From assembly GCA_028335825.1 (NCBI GenBank), contig JAIOKI010000017.1:357493-421492 (forward strand): DNA of 64,000 nucleotides, in the 5' to 3' direction. The DNA comes from Nosema muscidifuracis (lineage: Eukaryota; Microsporidia; Nosematidae). Made by a program: the position numbers and the translations under genes. This document shows, in pieces, positions 1-9,818 of the stretch. A model generated the notes under the pieces. The model worked only from the letters and a program-made list of their open reading frames with translations. It was not told the origin of the DNA and did no database searches. How positions within the stretch are numbered: the stretch's first letter is position 1; every line of letters begins with the position of its first letter.

Positions 1-180
1 ATAAAAAGTAGATTGAGTAAGGAACAAGTTGAAGTAGACGAAGAAGGACTTAAATTTATATTTGAGTTATGTAAAAAGAAAGGATTACAACAAGTAATTT
101 CTTTAATCAAGCTTTTAAAATCTGTAGAAGGGAAGGTATCCAAGAAAGATGTTGAAGAAATTTTTGGATTATTTAATTAA
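1..180 (+). CDS. RuvB-like AAA+ ATPase, C-terminal end only (Pontin/Reptin type)
   Basis: The window opens inside a reading frame that runs to a TAA at 178-180 and encodes about 59 residues. The segment reads as the C-terminal helical domain of RuvBL1/RuvBL2: an acidic VEV/DEE stretch, then a two-helix block with LQQVISLIKLL where the family has 'LRYAIQLL', and a final KKDVEEIFGLF matching the family's 'V..EDV..V..LF' helix. RuvB-like proteins are hexameric ATPases of chromatin-remodelling (INO80, SWR1) and box C/D snoRNP assembly complexes. The usual tail after this helix is missing, so the protein is shorter at its C-terminus. Walker motifs lie outside the window, so family assignment rests on a short stretch. 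Whether it is the RuvBL1 or RuvBL2 type cannot be told. Confidence 0.55.
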   Translation: MKSRLSKEQVEVDEEGLKFIFELCKKKGLQQVISLIKLLKSVEGKVSKKDVEEIFGLFN

Positions 181-540
181 ATAATATAACATTTTTTACA
201 ACTTGTTAAAAATATTAGAGTATTTTTTTCAGTTTATTTTTTCATATACAATTTATATTAAATTGAAATAGTGTATTTTTTGAAAATTAATTGTACTATC
301 AAATAATAAATGGTAATATTTCTTCTTTTTATATAAATTGTATTATCAAATAAAAAATAGTAATATCAAATAATAAATGCTAAGCTTTTTTTATACAATC
401 TTATATATTATCAAATAATAAATAGTAATGTTTCTTCTTTTTATATAAATTGTATTATCAAATAATAAATGCTAAGCTTTTTTTTTATTTCATTTTAAAA
501 ATTTCTTCTTTTTATATTTTTTTCCGTTAAACCCATAAAA
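181..540. repeat. Intergenic spacer with duplicated AT-rich blocks
   Basis: The spacer before NMD3 holds imperfect direct copies of a block of about 100 bp. The phrases TATTATCAAATAATAAATG, CTAAGCTTTTTT and TTTCTTCTTTTTATATAAATTG occur two or more times between about 290 and 500. No gene is seen. The last 20 bases carry the CCC start signal of NMD3 at 532-534. Confidence 0.6.
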
Positions 541-1812
541 ATGATTTTATGCTATAAATGTGGAATACCAACAGAACCAACTGAACACAATATGTGTACA
601 AGATGTACTACAATGACAATTACTATATCACAGAAACTTAAAAGAGCTATAAATGTAGATTGGTGTAAAGGATGTGAAAGATATTTATCTAAACCCCGTA
701 CATGGGCAAAATATGAGTGGGGTTCTCGTGAGTTACTTATATACCTCATAAAATGTAACACTAGCTTGAATAATTTTGAGATATTAGATTCTAATTTTAA
801 TTATACTGAAGAACATTCCAAAAGAATGAATCTTCAAGTATCATTAGAAGCTAATGGAATTAGAGAAGAAGCAGAGATACGATACACTATTCGTAACAAA
901 CAATGTCCTGATTGCGAAAAGATTGAAGCTAAACAGCATTGGAAGGCTGTTGTACAAGTTCGTCACAGAATGGAACATCCTAGAATTTTTATCTTACTGG
1001 AACAGCTTATTATAAAAAATAAAATGTATAGTGAGACTACAAATATAAAAATGAGGAAAGGTGGTATAGATTTCTATTTTACAGATCGTACTTGTGCATA
1101 CAAATTAGTAAATTTTATTGAGAGTGTTTTACCGGTAAAGATTATTTTATCAGAAAGATTAATTAGTAAAGACATTCAAAATTCGAAATCTAATTACAAA
1201 TTCTCATTTTCTATTGAAATAGCACCACTTTGTGTAGATGATCTTGTTATAGTAGACAAGGTTTATGCTAATAATCTTGGTATAGGTAATATAACTCTGG
1301 TAAAGAAGGTTTCTAGTAATATTGTCTTATTAGATCCCTTTTTGCTTAAAGAAGTTAAGATAAGCAGTTTACAATATTGGTGTAACAAAGAGAAATTTCA
1401 AGTTTTAATTTCCAGTAAGAATTTTATTAAATTTAGTATAGTAGAAATTCACAAGCAAATTAAGAAAAATGAGAAATACAGACTTGTTCCTATTTCTGTA
1501 CTAAAAAATGAAGATTCTGAAATTATTGAAACAAGGACCCATCTTGGGAATAAACTTGATGAAGAGGATATTCTACTTGGTTATGATTTAAGCACATTTA
1601 ACAGTTCTTTAGATATGAATGATGTACCAGAAGTACTTCTAGTAAGAAAAGATCCTAGTAGGGATGTTAAGTGGAAAAATGTAGTGCCGAATGATGAATA
1701 TTATTATTTTATAGATGATGTTAGGAAAGATAAAGAAATTGTTAATAATTTAATTGAACCTGTATTAGAAAACAAACAACTTATAGATGGATTAGAAAAA
1801 TTACTAAATTAA
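541..1812 (+). CDS. NMD3: NMD3, 60S ribosomal export adaptor
   Basis: NMD3 binds late pre-60S ribosomal subunits and bridges them to the exportin Crm1 for nuclear export. The 423-residue protein starts with the diagnostic zinc-binding region: CYKCG at residues 4-8, CTRC near 19-22, then WCKGCERYL followed by P..W (family 'Q..GW..A..ES.ELL'), and CPDC near residues 121-124. The middle contains the family's G-D-FYF stretch (GGIDFYF..R..A) and the leucine-rich segment after it, and the later part contains the conserved DPF-type and QYW segments. Yeast NMD3 is about 518 residues, so this copy is shortened, mainly at the C-terminus where the nuclear shuttling signals usually lie. The ATG has CCC seven bases upstream (532-534), which supports the start. 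Confidence 0.95.
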   Translation: MILCYKCGIPTEPTEHNMCTRCTTMTITISQKLKRAINVDWCKGCERYLSKPRTWAKYEWGSRELLIYLIKCNTSLNNFEILDSNFNYTEEHSKRMNLQVSLEANGIREEAEIRYTIRNKQCPDCEKIEAKQHWKAVVQVRHRMEHPRIFILLEQLIIKNKMYSETTNIKMRKGGIDFYFTDRTCAYKLVNFIESVLPVKIILSERLISKDIQNSKSNYKFSFSIEIAPLCVDDLVIVDKVYANNLGIGNITLVKKVSSNIVLLDPFLLKEVKISSLQYWCNKEKFQVLISSKNFIKFSIVEIHKQIKKNEKYRLVPISVLKNEDSEIIETRTHLGNKLDEEDILLGYDLSTFNSSLDMNDVPEVLLVRKDPSRDVKWKNVVPNDEYYYFIDDVRKDKEIVNNLIEPVLENKQLIDGLEKLLN

Positions 1813-1820
1813 AATTTTGA

Positions 1821-1984
1821 TAAAATCCATTAATTTTTTTTCTTCTTTAAAATTTGATGGAACATGCTAGTTTCTTTAGAATTGTGTTTATATGAACTTT
1901 CTTAAAATCCATTAATTTTTTTTCTTCTTTAAAATTTGATGGAACATGCTAGTTTCTTTAGAATTGTGTTTATATGAACTTTCT
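1821..1984. repeat. Exact 82-bp tandem duplication
   Basis: An 82-base unit (1821-1902, then 1903-1984) beginning TAAAATCCATTAATTT is present twice head to tail with no difference that I can see. Shorter pieces of it (AATTGTGTTTATAT.AA) recur to about 2070. It lies between NMD3 and the NOT-box gene and contains no ORF. Identity points to a recent duplication. Confidence 0.85.
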
Positions 1985-2175
1985 AAATTAAAATTTTGAT
2001 AAAATCCATTAACTTTTCTAAAATCGTGTTTATATAAACTTTCCTTAGAATTGTGTTTATATAAAATTTTTTAAAATCATATTTTGATTTCCAATTTAAT
2101 ATAATTTAGATTATTAATTTATATTCGAAATTCTTCTTGCTTAATTTTTTTAGAATATTTTTCTCCCTTAAATTA

Positions 2176-2652
2176 ATGGCTGATCTACAAAACAGACTAA
2201 AAAAAATACAACAAGACAAATCAAAAAATGACGAACAAATAGAATCTGAAGATATAGACGAAATGATAAAAATAGTAACCAACCAATCATACAAAGACAG
2301 TACCACATATTACAAACCAAATCTTATGGAACAGATTATTCCTGACTGTTACAAGGATATAAAATTTAATGATCAGAAGTTTGATGTATACAAGGAAGAA
2401 ACACTTTTTTACATTTTTTATTCATTCCCAGGGATGGAAATACAAAAATTAGCTTTTAATGCTTTAATTAAGAAAGGATATCTTTATTCTAAATTTTATA
2501 GAGCTTTTGTAATTTATAAAGGACAGAGACTTGTTGATAATATCAAACATGTAGTAACAATGTTTGATCCTTTTAATTGGTCAAAGATTAAGAGAGACGT
2601 AGTCTTTGATGATAAATTTATATACACGTTGGAAAGTAAATTGGAAATTTAA
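2176..2652 (+). CDS. NOT-box (NOT2/NOT3/NOT5 C-terminal domain) protein of the CCR4-NOT complex
   Basis: This 158-residue protein ends in a NOT-box, the domain that lets NOT2 and NOT3/5 dimerise inside the CCR4-NOT deadenylase complex. The key stretch is TLFYIFYSFPG near residues 75-85 (family TLFYIFYY.PG), followed by Q.LA...L.K.GY.Y.K.YR.F (family 'QYLAAKELKKR.W.FHKKY..W'), and a closing FDPFNW..IKR..V..DDKF (family 'Y..FD...W..R.K..F.F.Y'). The N-terminal 40 residues are charged and helical. The frame is open further upstream to a TTG, but I chose the ATG at 2176 because CCC sits eight bases before it (2165-2167). It is much shorter than yeast NOT2 or NOT5 and keeps little more than the NOT-box. 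Which of NOT2 or NOT5 it represents is not decidable here. Confidence 0.8.
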   Translation: MADLQNRLKKIQQDKSKNDEQIESEDIDEMIKIVTNQSYKDSTTYYKPNLMEQIIPDCYKDIKFNDQKFDVYKEETLFYIFYSFPGMEIQKLAFNALIKKGYLYSKFYRAFVIYKGQRLVDNIKHVVTMFDPFNWSKIKRDVVFDDKFIYTLESKLEI

Positions 2653-2854
2653 TTAATCCTTTTTCTCTGTCGTAAAAAAATACCCAATCAATCATTACTT
2701 TGAAATATATTATTTTTTAAATAACGAATATCTATTTGAAAAGAAGATTAGAATCTTTTTATTAAAAAAACTTAATTAAAATTTATTAAAAATATAATTC
2801 TTCATGGAAAAGAGATTATCAATTTATTTAGATCAAATATTTTTTAATTAAAAA

Positions 2855-3706
2855 TCATTTTCTAAATCTTACTAGTGCTTGTTGTGATGTTATACAAATC
2901 AACTTCCCATCTTCAGTACACATTTTTCCTTCAATATTAGCTTTAGATTCTTTTATATTAATACATTCCAATATATAAATTATAGTTTTACTCTTCGGTA
3001 TTTCTCTTCCAACAAAATATAAGTTATGATCTATAGAAGATATCTTGTACAATTCTTTACTAAATATATTAAGATTAAGAGAAAGTAAAGCAGATTCTAC
3101 TATAAGAAGATCTGATACTAAAGTCATAAACATATAAAATTCATGATGAGATATTTCATCTTTAAGGATGACTATTTTAATCTGTCTCTTATTATTAACA
3201 AATTTACCTATCTTTATATCAAAACTATCATTTAATACACCAAGATTTTCTACCAGTAGATTATACTGTTTTTTAAGGATTTCTTTAGGGACTTCCATTT
3301 TAGAAAGATTCTCAAGAATATAATCTTTAATAGGTACATAAGTATCAGCAGGGATACTAAGCTTATTCTCAAAATCTTTATCTGTCATATCCTTAGAACT
3401 ACAACAAATAGTAGTTTGTACTACTAATTTATTATCCTGTTTTCCTAATATATTAATCATTTGTAAAGTCCTACCTTCTTTTATATTCTGTACTTCGTAT
3501 TCCATAGGCTTCTTAGGATCCCCGGGATTAAGAAACATAGAATGTACAATGCTTGGACTAACATCAGGAGATACAGTAAGTAAACCTGCGCATAGAGATT
3601 GAGCAGATAACTGTCCACCAAATATTGGATAATTTGGGAATGGACTCCATAATTTTGTACCTTCAAATTTTTTATCATCTGTTTTTTTTAAATTAAGGAA
3701 ATCCAT
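2855..3706 (-). CDS. Acyl-CoA thioesterase, TesB/ACOT8 double-hotdog type
   Basis: The enzyme hydrolyses acyl-CoA to free fatty acid and CoA. The 283-residue protein has both hotdog halves: the first carries FGGQLSAQSL near residue 29 (family FGGQ...QAL), VHSMFLNPGDPKKPMEYEV (family H.YF...GD...PI.Y.V) and a QTTI strand; the second carries SIDHNLYF near residues 223-230 (family SLDHS.WFH) and ends with C.EDGKLICITSQQALVR (family R..L...DG.L.A...QEG..R). The family aspartate in the S-L/I-D-H motif, part of the usual D-T/S-Q catalytic network, is present. The C-terminus is FRK, not a peroxisomal SKL, which fits a parasite lacking peroxisomes and suggests a cytosolic enzyme. The ATG is preceded by CCC (complement of 3714-3716). 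It is convergent with the NOT-box gene. Confidence 0.9.
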   Translation of the reverse strand: MDFLNLKKTDDKKFEGTKLWSPFPNYPIFGGQLSAQSLCAGLLTVSPDVSPSIVHSMFLNPGDPKKPMEYEVQNIKEGRTLQMINILGKQDNKLVVQTTICCSSKDMTDKDFENKLSIPADTYVPIKDYILENLSKMEVPKEILKKQYNLLVENLGVLNDSFDIKIGKFVNNKRQIKIVILKDEISHHEFYMFMTLVSDLLIVESALLSLNLNIFSKELYKISSIDHNLYFVGREIPKSKTIIYILECINIKESKANIEGKMCTEDGKLICITSQQALVRFRK

Positions 3707-6700
3707 GCTTTTAGGGTGTGAATATTCATAATTTAAATATATTAATAAAATGTCAAATATGCATAAATAAATATTTAAGAAGAATGCATAAATTAAAAAT
3801 ATTTATAAGTAAATTTATATATAAAAATCAATAATATTTACACTATTAGATTGATATTTAAATAAAAAGTAAATTAATATATATAAAAAATCAATAATAT
3901 ATATAAGTAAATTAATATATATAAGAAATAAAATATATTTATAAGTAAATTAATATATAATGAGTAAATAAAATATATTTTAACTATTAAATTAATATTT
4001 ATAAACTCCAACACCTCATTTATTATTTATTTAAGAATAATCATATTTTTAAAAATACTTTTAAATTAAAAAACAAATTAATGATCAATAAATAATTTTG
4101 ATTTTAAACAACTTATAAGATTAGAATAACAAAATTTAGGAACTGATTAAAATTATATGTAAATTTGAAGTTTTAATTTAGATTAAAAAATAAATCTGAT
4201 GTTTTAAAGAAAATCTCCTTTTTTATTTTTAAATTTATTAAATTATTATTATTTTAGTCTTTTGATTATTTATACTAATATTTACATAATTAATTTATCC
4301 TTTCTATTTTTAAGATGATTTATATATTTAAAAAATTTTAACTAACATAAAGAAAAAATATTCATTTGTAGTTCTAATTTTACAAAATATTATTTATTCA
4401 AATTTGAAACTAGTGTGTTAAATTTAAAATATGATTTTTTATATATAAACCATTGAGTTTTGATCCTTAAATATTTTTTTTAAAAACTCTAATTAAATAT
4501 TTATTGAAGTTTTTTTTAGTAAATTTAAGCTCTTTATATATGTCATGCTATATTTAAAAGTCTAATATCATTTAGTTTAACAAAATATAATTTGTTTGTG
4601 TTAATTGTTGTTAAACAAACAAATTTATTAATTAATTAAATTTGAACAACAATAACTTAAGTATTGAATAAATTTTTGATAGTTATCTCTAAAATGTATA
4701 AGAACTGAGATTTATTAGCTTTATAAGTCAATTAATTCACTTAACATCCTACACTGATTAAATTGCAAATTGGATTATTTTTATTGATAATATGCATATG
4801 TTAAGCTGCTTCTCCAAATTTCCATGGTCAAGATTTCTAAGATGATCTTAAATATATTATATTCAGTTAGATAATCTAATATTTACTTTATATGTATGTA
4901 TCAAATATGGAATTATTCTCGTTTTGTACATTAAAAGAATTTAAGTATGATTAGCAAGTAGATCATACTTGTGTTTTTACTAAAATTATTCTTAAGTTCT
5001 CACTCTTATTATTTGTATTTCTTTATCTTATCTAATAAAAATATATTTGGCTTATTATACTTAATTTTAATCTCTATTAGATTCTTTTGTTTTCTCTATA
5101 GTTAGATAAATATTCTTAATCTTCTTTAGACGTCTCATTATAATCGTATTATAGCATTATATCACATTTAGTATTCATTTATTAAGCTCTTTATAATTGT
5201 TAGGTTCAATAATTAAATTTATACATAATAGTAAATAATTAAAACGTGTATTAATTTTATTAATTAAGCTTCTAATATTTAACTTTATCATACACAATAC
5301 TTCTATTCTTCTTTCTATCTCTTATAAAATAAATTTTGTATTTCTACTGAGAAATTTTAATTTCGCTTTTAATTCACCAATTTAATTATAGCACTCTCTA
5401 TTTATTAAAAATCTTGTAACTTCTTTACAGACTTATCTTTATTCATTTTTAATACGACCATTTTAAAAATATCTATGGTCTCGGTTAATTATTTTTTTTA
5501 AAGTGCAGTAGTCTTCGTTGATAGTCTCATATAATCAATAAATAGTAAATGAAAGAGTCCAAATGATTATTATCCGTTTCATTACATCTTTTACTTAATA
5601 TAACTAGAAAGAGACAAAAAGAAAGGTGAAAAACTATCTCATTGGATAATCAATTTTTGTATCTTTTATTAAGCATGATATTATTGCTCTCTTGTGATTC
5701 CATGCTCAATTTAGATATCTATGGGTATATTGTGAGACTTTCAATGCATCAATAAGGGGATTAAGATTTACTAAATTGAAGACTTTCTTAACTTTCATCA
5801 TGTAGTTTAAAGCATTATTTTTATAAGATACCGTTATTTTGTTCCTTCAACTAATGATAGAATTAGTAAAGTTGTCATTTTTTTGTAAGTTTATAGAGAT
5901 TGAAGATAAACTTTTAGGCCTAAAATCTTTTCCTTATTCTGAAGAGTCTTTAAGGATTGGGTAATCTATTTTTTATTGAACTATTATGTTTCTTACTAAG
6001 AATGTCTGTTTAAAAATTCGATAAAAAATAACCATTTTTTTGAACAAAAACAATGATCTTTTCTGATCAAATATTCTTTAGATTTTTGGGGGTTTGCTTA
6101 TACTAATAAATGTTTCTTTCGTTAGTAAAAGTAGGTGTTCTTTTAGATGAGATTATACTTATAAGATATTCCTTAAGGTCATCATCTTACATTTTATTCA
6201 ATTATTTTTATTTTTTTGGATTAAATTTAGTAATTTGTTTTCCTTGAAGTCATCACTAATTTTTATCGGGTTATTTCAATTTTTTATTTTTTTTAAAGAT
6301 GAGATCATTTTTTTCTGTCCTTTAATTAAAGTAGTATGAGTTTTTTATTCCCATTAAGAGTCTCTCTACTATCGGTTCATTTTTTTAGGCTTTTTCACTT
6401 CTTTCTATATCTGATAAAAGGATTTTAATTTTATTAATTTCTTCAATATACTTTTCAGTCGCTTTAATTCTTATTCTCAGTTACTTTTTAATAAGTGAAC
6501 TGAACTGGAGATAGAACTATTGCAATTTCTTCATATTCTCAATTTTATTATGTGATAAAAATTACCGAATGATTTGTTTGAATATAATTTCAGATATCTG
6601 ATTTTCTTTGTTGTTTCTGTTTCTTCGATAAGAGTTTGCTTATACTCTCTAACTTCTCCTCAAATATCTTTTTACTCTTCATTGTATTGATGTTTATTTA

Positions 6701-7159
6701 GTGATAATACCTTAAATATTTCATTTAGTGTCTTGATTTTATAGTGCATCTTCATCTATTAAATTCTCTAGAACTAGAAAAATTTACAGTTTCATCTAGT
6801 AGTTTTTTTACTTTCTTATTAATAGGGTATAACAAAATTTTAGTCTTTTTTTTTGAAATAGAGCTAAAAGATCCTTCTCTAGGCATCTGTTTTCATATGC
6901 TAAAAAATATTCTATAGACTTTCTTGGTCAGTCGAGTTCGTTATCTTTCACATTTTTTCTGATGGCGTCCAGTAAAGCTTCTGAGCTGATAGTCTTTAGT
7001 ACTAAAACTTCTTTATGAAGTAAATCTTTGTAAATATTAAGTTCTACTTCGTCTATTTGAGATAAATATCGTTTTTACAATTTCATTTCCTTATTTAATT
7101 AAAAGCAATCCTTCTTTTCTATTAAAAATAGAATTTATCAAATAAAAAATTGAAAATAT
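3707..7159. other. 3.4-kb spacer; AT-rich, with a decayed coding remnant in its right half
   Basis: From 3707 to about 5500 I see only AT-rich sequence with short repeats (for example AGTAAATTAATATATA blocks at 3810-3970). The part from about 5600 to 7100 has lower AT bias and reads on the minus strand as fragments of protein, described as a separate entry. Confidence 0.6.
5600..7095 (-). pseudogene. Decayed coiled-coil-rich coding region, family unknown
   Basis: On the minus strand several stretches of 30 to 50 codons stay open with ordinary amino-acid composition but in changing frames. Near 7090-6940 one reads as a charged helical segment (IDEVELNIYKDLLHKEVLVL and onward). Near 6930-6830 another includes IEYFLAYENRCLEKDLLAL. 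Near 6480-6330 there is RIKATEKYIEEINKIKILL. Near 5860-5690 a segment reads YMMKVKKVFNLVNLNPLIDA. The first three look like coiled coil. I cannot place the family. It may be a dead host gene or part of an old mobile element. Many breaks are present, so it is old. Confidence 0.45.
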
Positions 7160-7711
7160 TTATTTTAAATTAAATCTTACTATCGCATTTTCTTTATCTT
7201 TATCCGTCAAATTTGTTTTATACGAATGAGATACAAATTTCAAATCATCCTTCAGTAAAATATTGTTATTGATAATGAATAAAGTGCCATGTATAAGAAT
7301 ATCTCGAACATCAGTAAGAACACTAAAATCATCAAAAAATTCCATGAACAATCTAATACAATTCTTTCGATAAATTTCTTTATCTTCGTTATCTGTAACA
7401 AAAACATCCAAAAAATTAAATAAATTTTCTGAACTATTTTCAAAATTCCTTGATCGTTTTATCTCTTTATCTATTCTGCCAATAGTTAATATCATAAAAA
7501 CTATTCGTAATGGAGAAAATTTAAGATATCGAGTTTTTTTAATTTTTTGTATAAGATCATATAATAGACCTTTTTTGGGTACTTCATCATAAGAAGTTAT
7601 ACATTTATAGTTTTTAAAAAAATTTGTTGTGTATACCTCAGATATTTCTTTATAATCAAGAACTTTCATTAGGTACAAAACAAAAAGTATCAATTTGGTT
7701 TTTCCATTTGT
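7160..7711 (-). pseudogene. In-frame continuation of the 7712-8665 gene beyond a TAA
   Basis: This 183-codon stretch lies directly after the stop of the neighbouring ORF (TAA, complement of 7712-7714) and in exactly the same frame, with no other stop until 7160. The first ATG inside it is at 7669, with no CCC signal nearby, so an independent start is not supported. The composition (lysine-, isoleucine- and phenylalanine-rich, with IRFN-type ending) matches the upstream part. The simplest reading is one gene of about 501 codons cut by a single TAA, either a recent nonsense mutation, a sequencing error, or, less likely, read-through. I recognise no domain in it. Confidence 0.5.
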
Positions 7712-8665
7712 TTAATCGACTAATAAATTGTACAAAAATATTTCGTAAGCTTGTTGATCATTTTCTAAAGTAAAAAATAATAAAGCAATAGAACCGTCTT
7801 CTCTTGTATCTTTTTTAATAATATTCGACTTAAAAAATTTAAGAAATTCAAACAATGCAATTGCCATGGAATGTAAAAATCTATCTTTTTCTAGATTATC
7901 AGTCCCAATCATTTCCATATTTACAGTCCCATTTTGATTAAAAGTTATTCCATAATTATCAGTTAAATCTTTAATTAACCAATCTACGTTGTATAATTCA
8001 TTCTTATTTCTGTTAAGATATCTGAATATAAACTTATAAATAGGAACTCGGCTAATAACATTTTTAAGAATATTTTCAGATTTGATACTACATCTTGGAT
8101 CGTTTATTAAAAAATTTATAACAGCTTGATTAAAGAATTCTGTTTCAGAAGAATTCCATTGGTAGCCGTAATGTTTTTTAGATTTTATTGTATTAAAATG
8201 GAAGTACAGTATGTTGTCAAATTCGTAGTACCCAACTTGAGATTCTTCATAAAATGTAGATGGTCCATCGAATAGAGAATAATTAGTTATAACTTGTTTG
8301 TAAGAACGTTTAAATATATTAACAAGATCATCTAATGTAAATAGATTTCCTCCTATATGTGTGATACATAAAATATCATCATCTGTTTTATATTTTGTAA
8401 GAATGTTCATTATTTCTTTTATACTTGTATTTCTATCAGTTGATCGTATTAGTTCCATTTCGTGAAAAAATTTAGGTGAAGATATTCGTATTGTAATATA
8501 GTCTTCGTCTATAAGTATTGAGTGTATACCTGTTTTTTTAATATTAAAAGTGAAATATTTCTTGTCATCATTCATCTTAAATACATGATCTACTAAATCA
8601 TCTGCATATTTCATTAATGAAGTATCAACTGTGTATGATCGTAGAAGAAAGAATAGAAATATCAT
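7712..8665 (-). CDS. Hypothetical protein with N-terminal hydrophobic leader (interrupted gene)
   Basis: The 317-residue product is not recognised. It begins MIFLFFLLRSYTVDTS, which looks like a short signal peptide, so the protein may be secreted or enter the ER. The rest is charged and soluble-looking, with no cysteine pattern and no further membrane segment. The start is well supported: CCC lies directly against the ATG (complement of 8666-8668). The frame ends at a TAA but continues open for another 183 codons on the far side, so the true product may once have been about 500 residues. Microsporidian genomes carry many lineage-specific secreted proteins and this could be one; that is inference only. 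Confidence 0.65.
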   Translation of the reverse strand: MIFLFFLLRSYTVDTSLMKYADDLVDHVFKMNDDKKYFTFNIKKTGIHSILIDEDYITIRISSPKFFHEMELIRSTDRNTSIKEIMNILTKYKTDDDILCITHIGGNLFTLDDLVNIFKRSYKQVITNYSLFDGPSTFYEESQVGYYEFDNILYFHFNTIKSKKHYGYQWNSSETEFFNQAVINFLINDPRCSIKSENILKNVISRVPIYKFIFRYLNRNKNELYNVDWLIKDLTDNYGITFNQNGTVNMEMIGTDNLEKDRFLHSMAIALFEFLKFFKSNIIKKDTREDGSIALLFFTLENDQQAYEIFLYNLLVD

Positions 8666-9562
8666 GGGTTTAATTTAAAAATGATATTTATTAATTTTTA
8701 TTTTAATTAAAAACGTTTTTTTAATAAAAAATTAATTTATTACTTTTAATTGAATCATTTATTAAAAAATAAATATTAAAAAAAAAATTTTAAAGTTCAG
8801 TTTTTTACTTTTAAATATGTCTTTGTCTTATGAAAAAATTTACTCATTTTATATTTTTATTTGTAACAATTTAGCTATTTTTATATTATAATGACACCCT
8901 CTGAGTTGCTAAAGATAAGTAATAACTTTTTATATATTAAATGTTTTAAATTAAAGAATTTTTATAATGCAATTATTAATTTAATCATCTCTTTGATTCA
9001 TCTACTTTTATATCTTATTTGTGAGAATGTTAAGCTAAATCCAAGAAGTAAAATCTTCCAAACATTTTTTTATTTTAATTTCATAACGACCTTTATTTTA
9101 TCTTGAAAATTATAGTATTATAAAGATATGTTTTTATACAGTAATAATCTTTTATAATACTCGGCTGTAAGACGTGTATTGAGTCAATATCTGACATTGA
9201 TCAATCAAATTTTTTTTGTTCTTCGAAAAAATCTTATTATAAAATTTTCTGAGTGTTAAGTATGTAATAGAAAAGAATGACGTCATTGTGTTTCAACAAA
9301 AAATTTTTTTATTACTCAGAATGTATCTTAAAAATGTATATCGATAAAATTTTGAAATTTTATTAATTTTTTAACAATAATTACAATCTTAAAAATGTAT
9401 ATCGATAAAATTATGCAATTTTATGAATTTCTTTATATGTTTGAAAGACTAAGCATATTTAATTTTATTTAATTATAGAAATATTCAGTCATTTAAAAAA
9501 TTATTATAGTATATTTCAAAATCACAAGATAGTTATTTATTTTCAAAATTTTCATATAAAAC
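8666..9562. repeat. AT-rich spacer with a 61-bp direct repeat
   Basis: A block starting CTTAAAAATGTATATCGATAA occurs at 9327 and again at 9388, a period of 61 bases, with a few differences at the end. A 71-codon hydrophobic ORF at 8891-9106 has no start signal and looks accidental. Nothing else is seen. Confidence 0.5.
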
Positions 9563-9796
9563 AATAACCTTTTAAGTTATGAAGTACTTTACAAGACACA
9601 TATTTCTTAAATAAATTAATAACCTTTTAAGTTATGAAATACTTTACAAGACACAATATATTTTTCAAATAAAATAATAACCTTTTATATTATGGTTTAG
9701 TTTACAAGATAGATATTTCTCATATAAATTAATAACCTTTTATATTATGAAATACTTTACAAGATAGTTATCTATTTTAAAATTTTTCAAATAAAT
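9563..9796. repeat. Four-copy minisatellite, 55 to 58 bp units
   Basis: Units starting AATAACCTTTTA begin at 9563, 9618, 9676 and 9731. Each continues with a .GTTATGAA.TACTTTACAAGA-like core and an AT-rich tail, and a partial copy precedes them near 9523. The array ends about 20 bases before the start of the GPI18 gene, so it occupies its promoter region. Confidence 0.8.
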
Positions 9797-9811
9797 TAGT
9801 TTGTTTATTTA

Positions 9812-9816
9812 CCCCC
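9812..9816 (+). promoter_or_regulatory. CCCCC start-site signal of GPI18
   Basis: Five C's in an otherwise nearly pure A/T stretch, two bases before the ATG at 9819. This is the clearest example of the CCC motif that precedes most genes in this window. In microsporidia such motifs are described close to the start codon and linked to transcription start. Confidence 0.7.
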
Positions 9817-9818
9817 AT

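Noticed and set aside
552-761. 69-codon frame opposite the start of NMD3
   Set aside because: It is a shadow of the NMD3 coding sequence; no start signal and no sense as a protein.
8891-9106. 71-codon hydrophobic ORF on the plus strand
   Set aside because: No CCC signal, composition equals that of AT-rich DNA (Phe, Ile, Leu, Asn, Lys), and nothing resembles a known small membrane protein.
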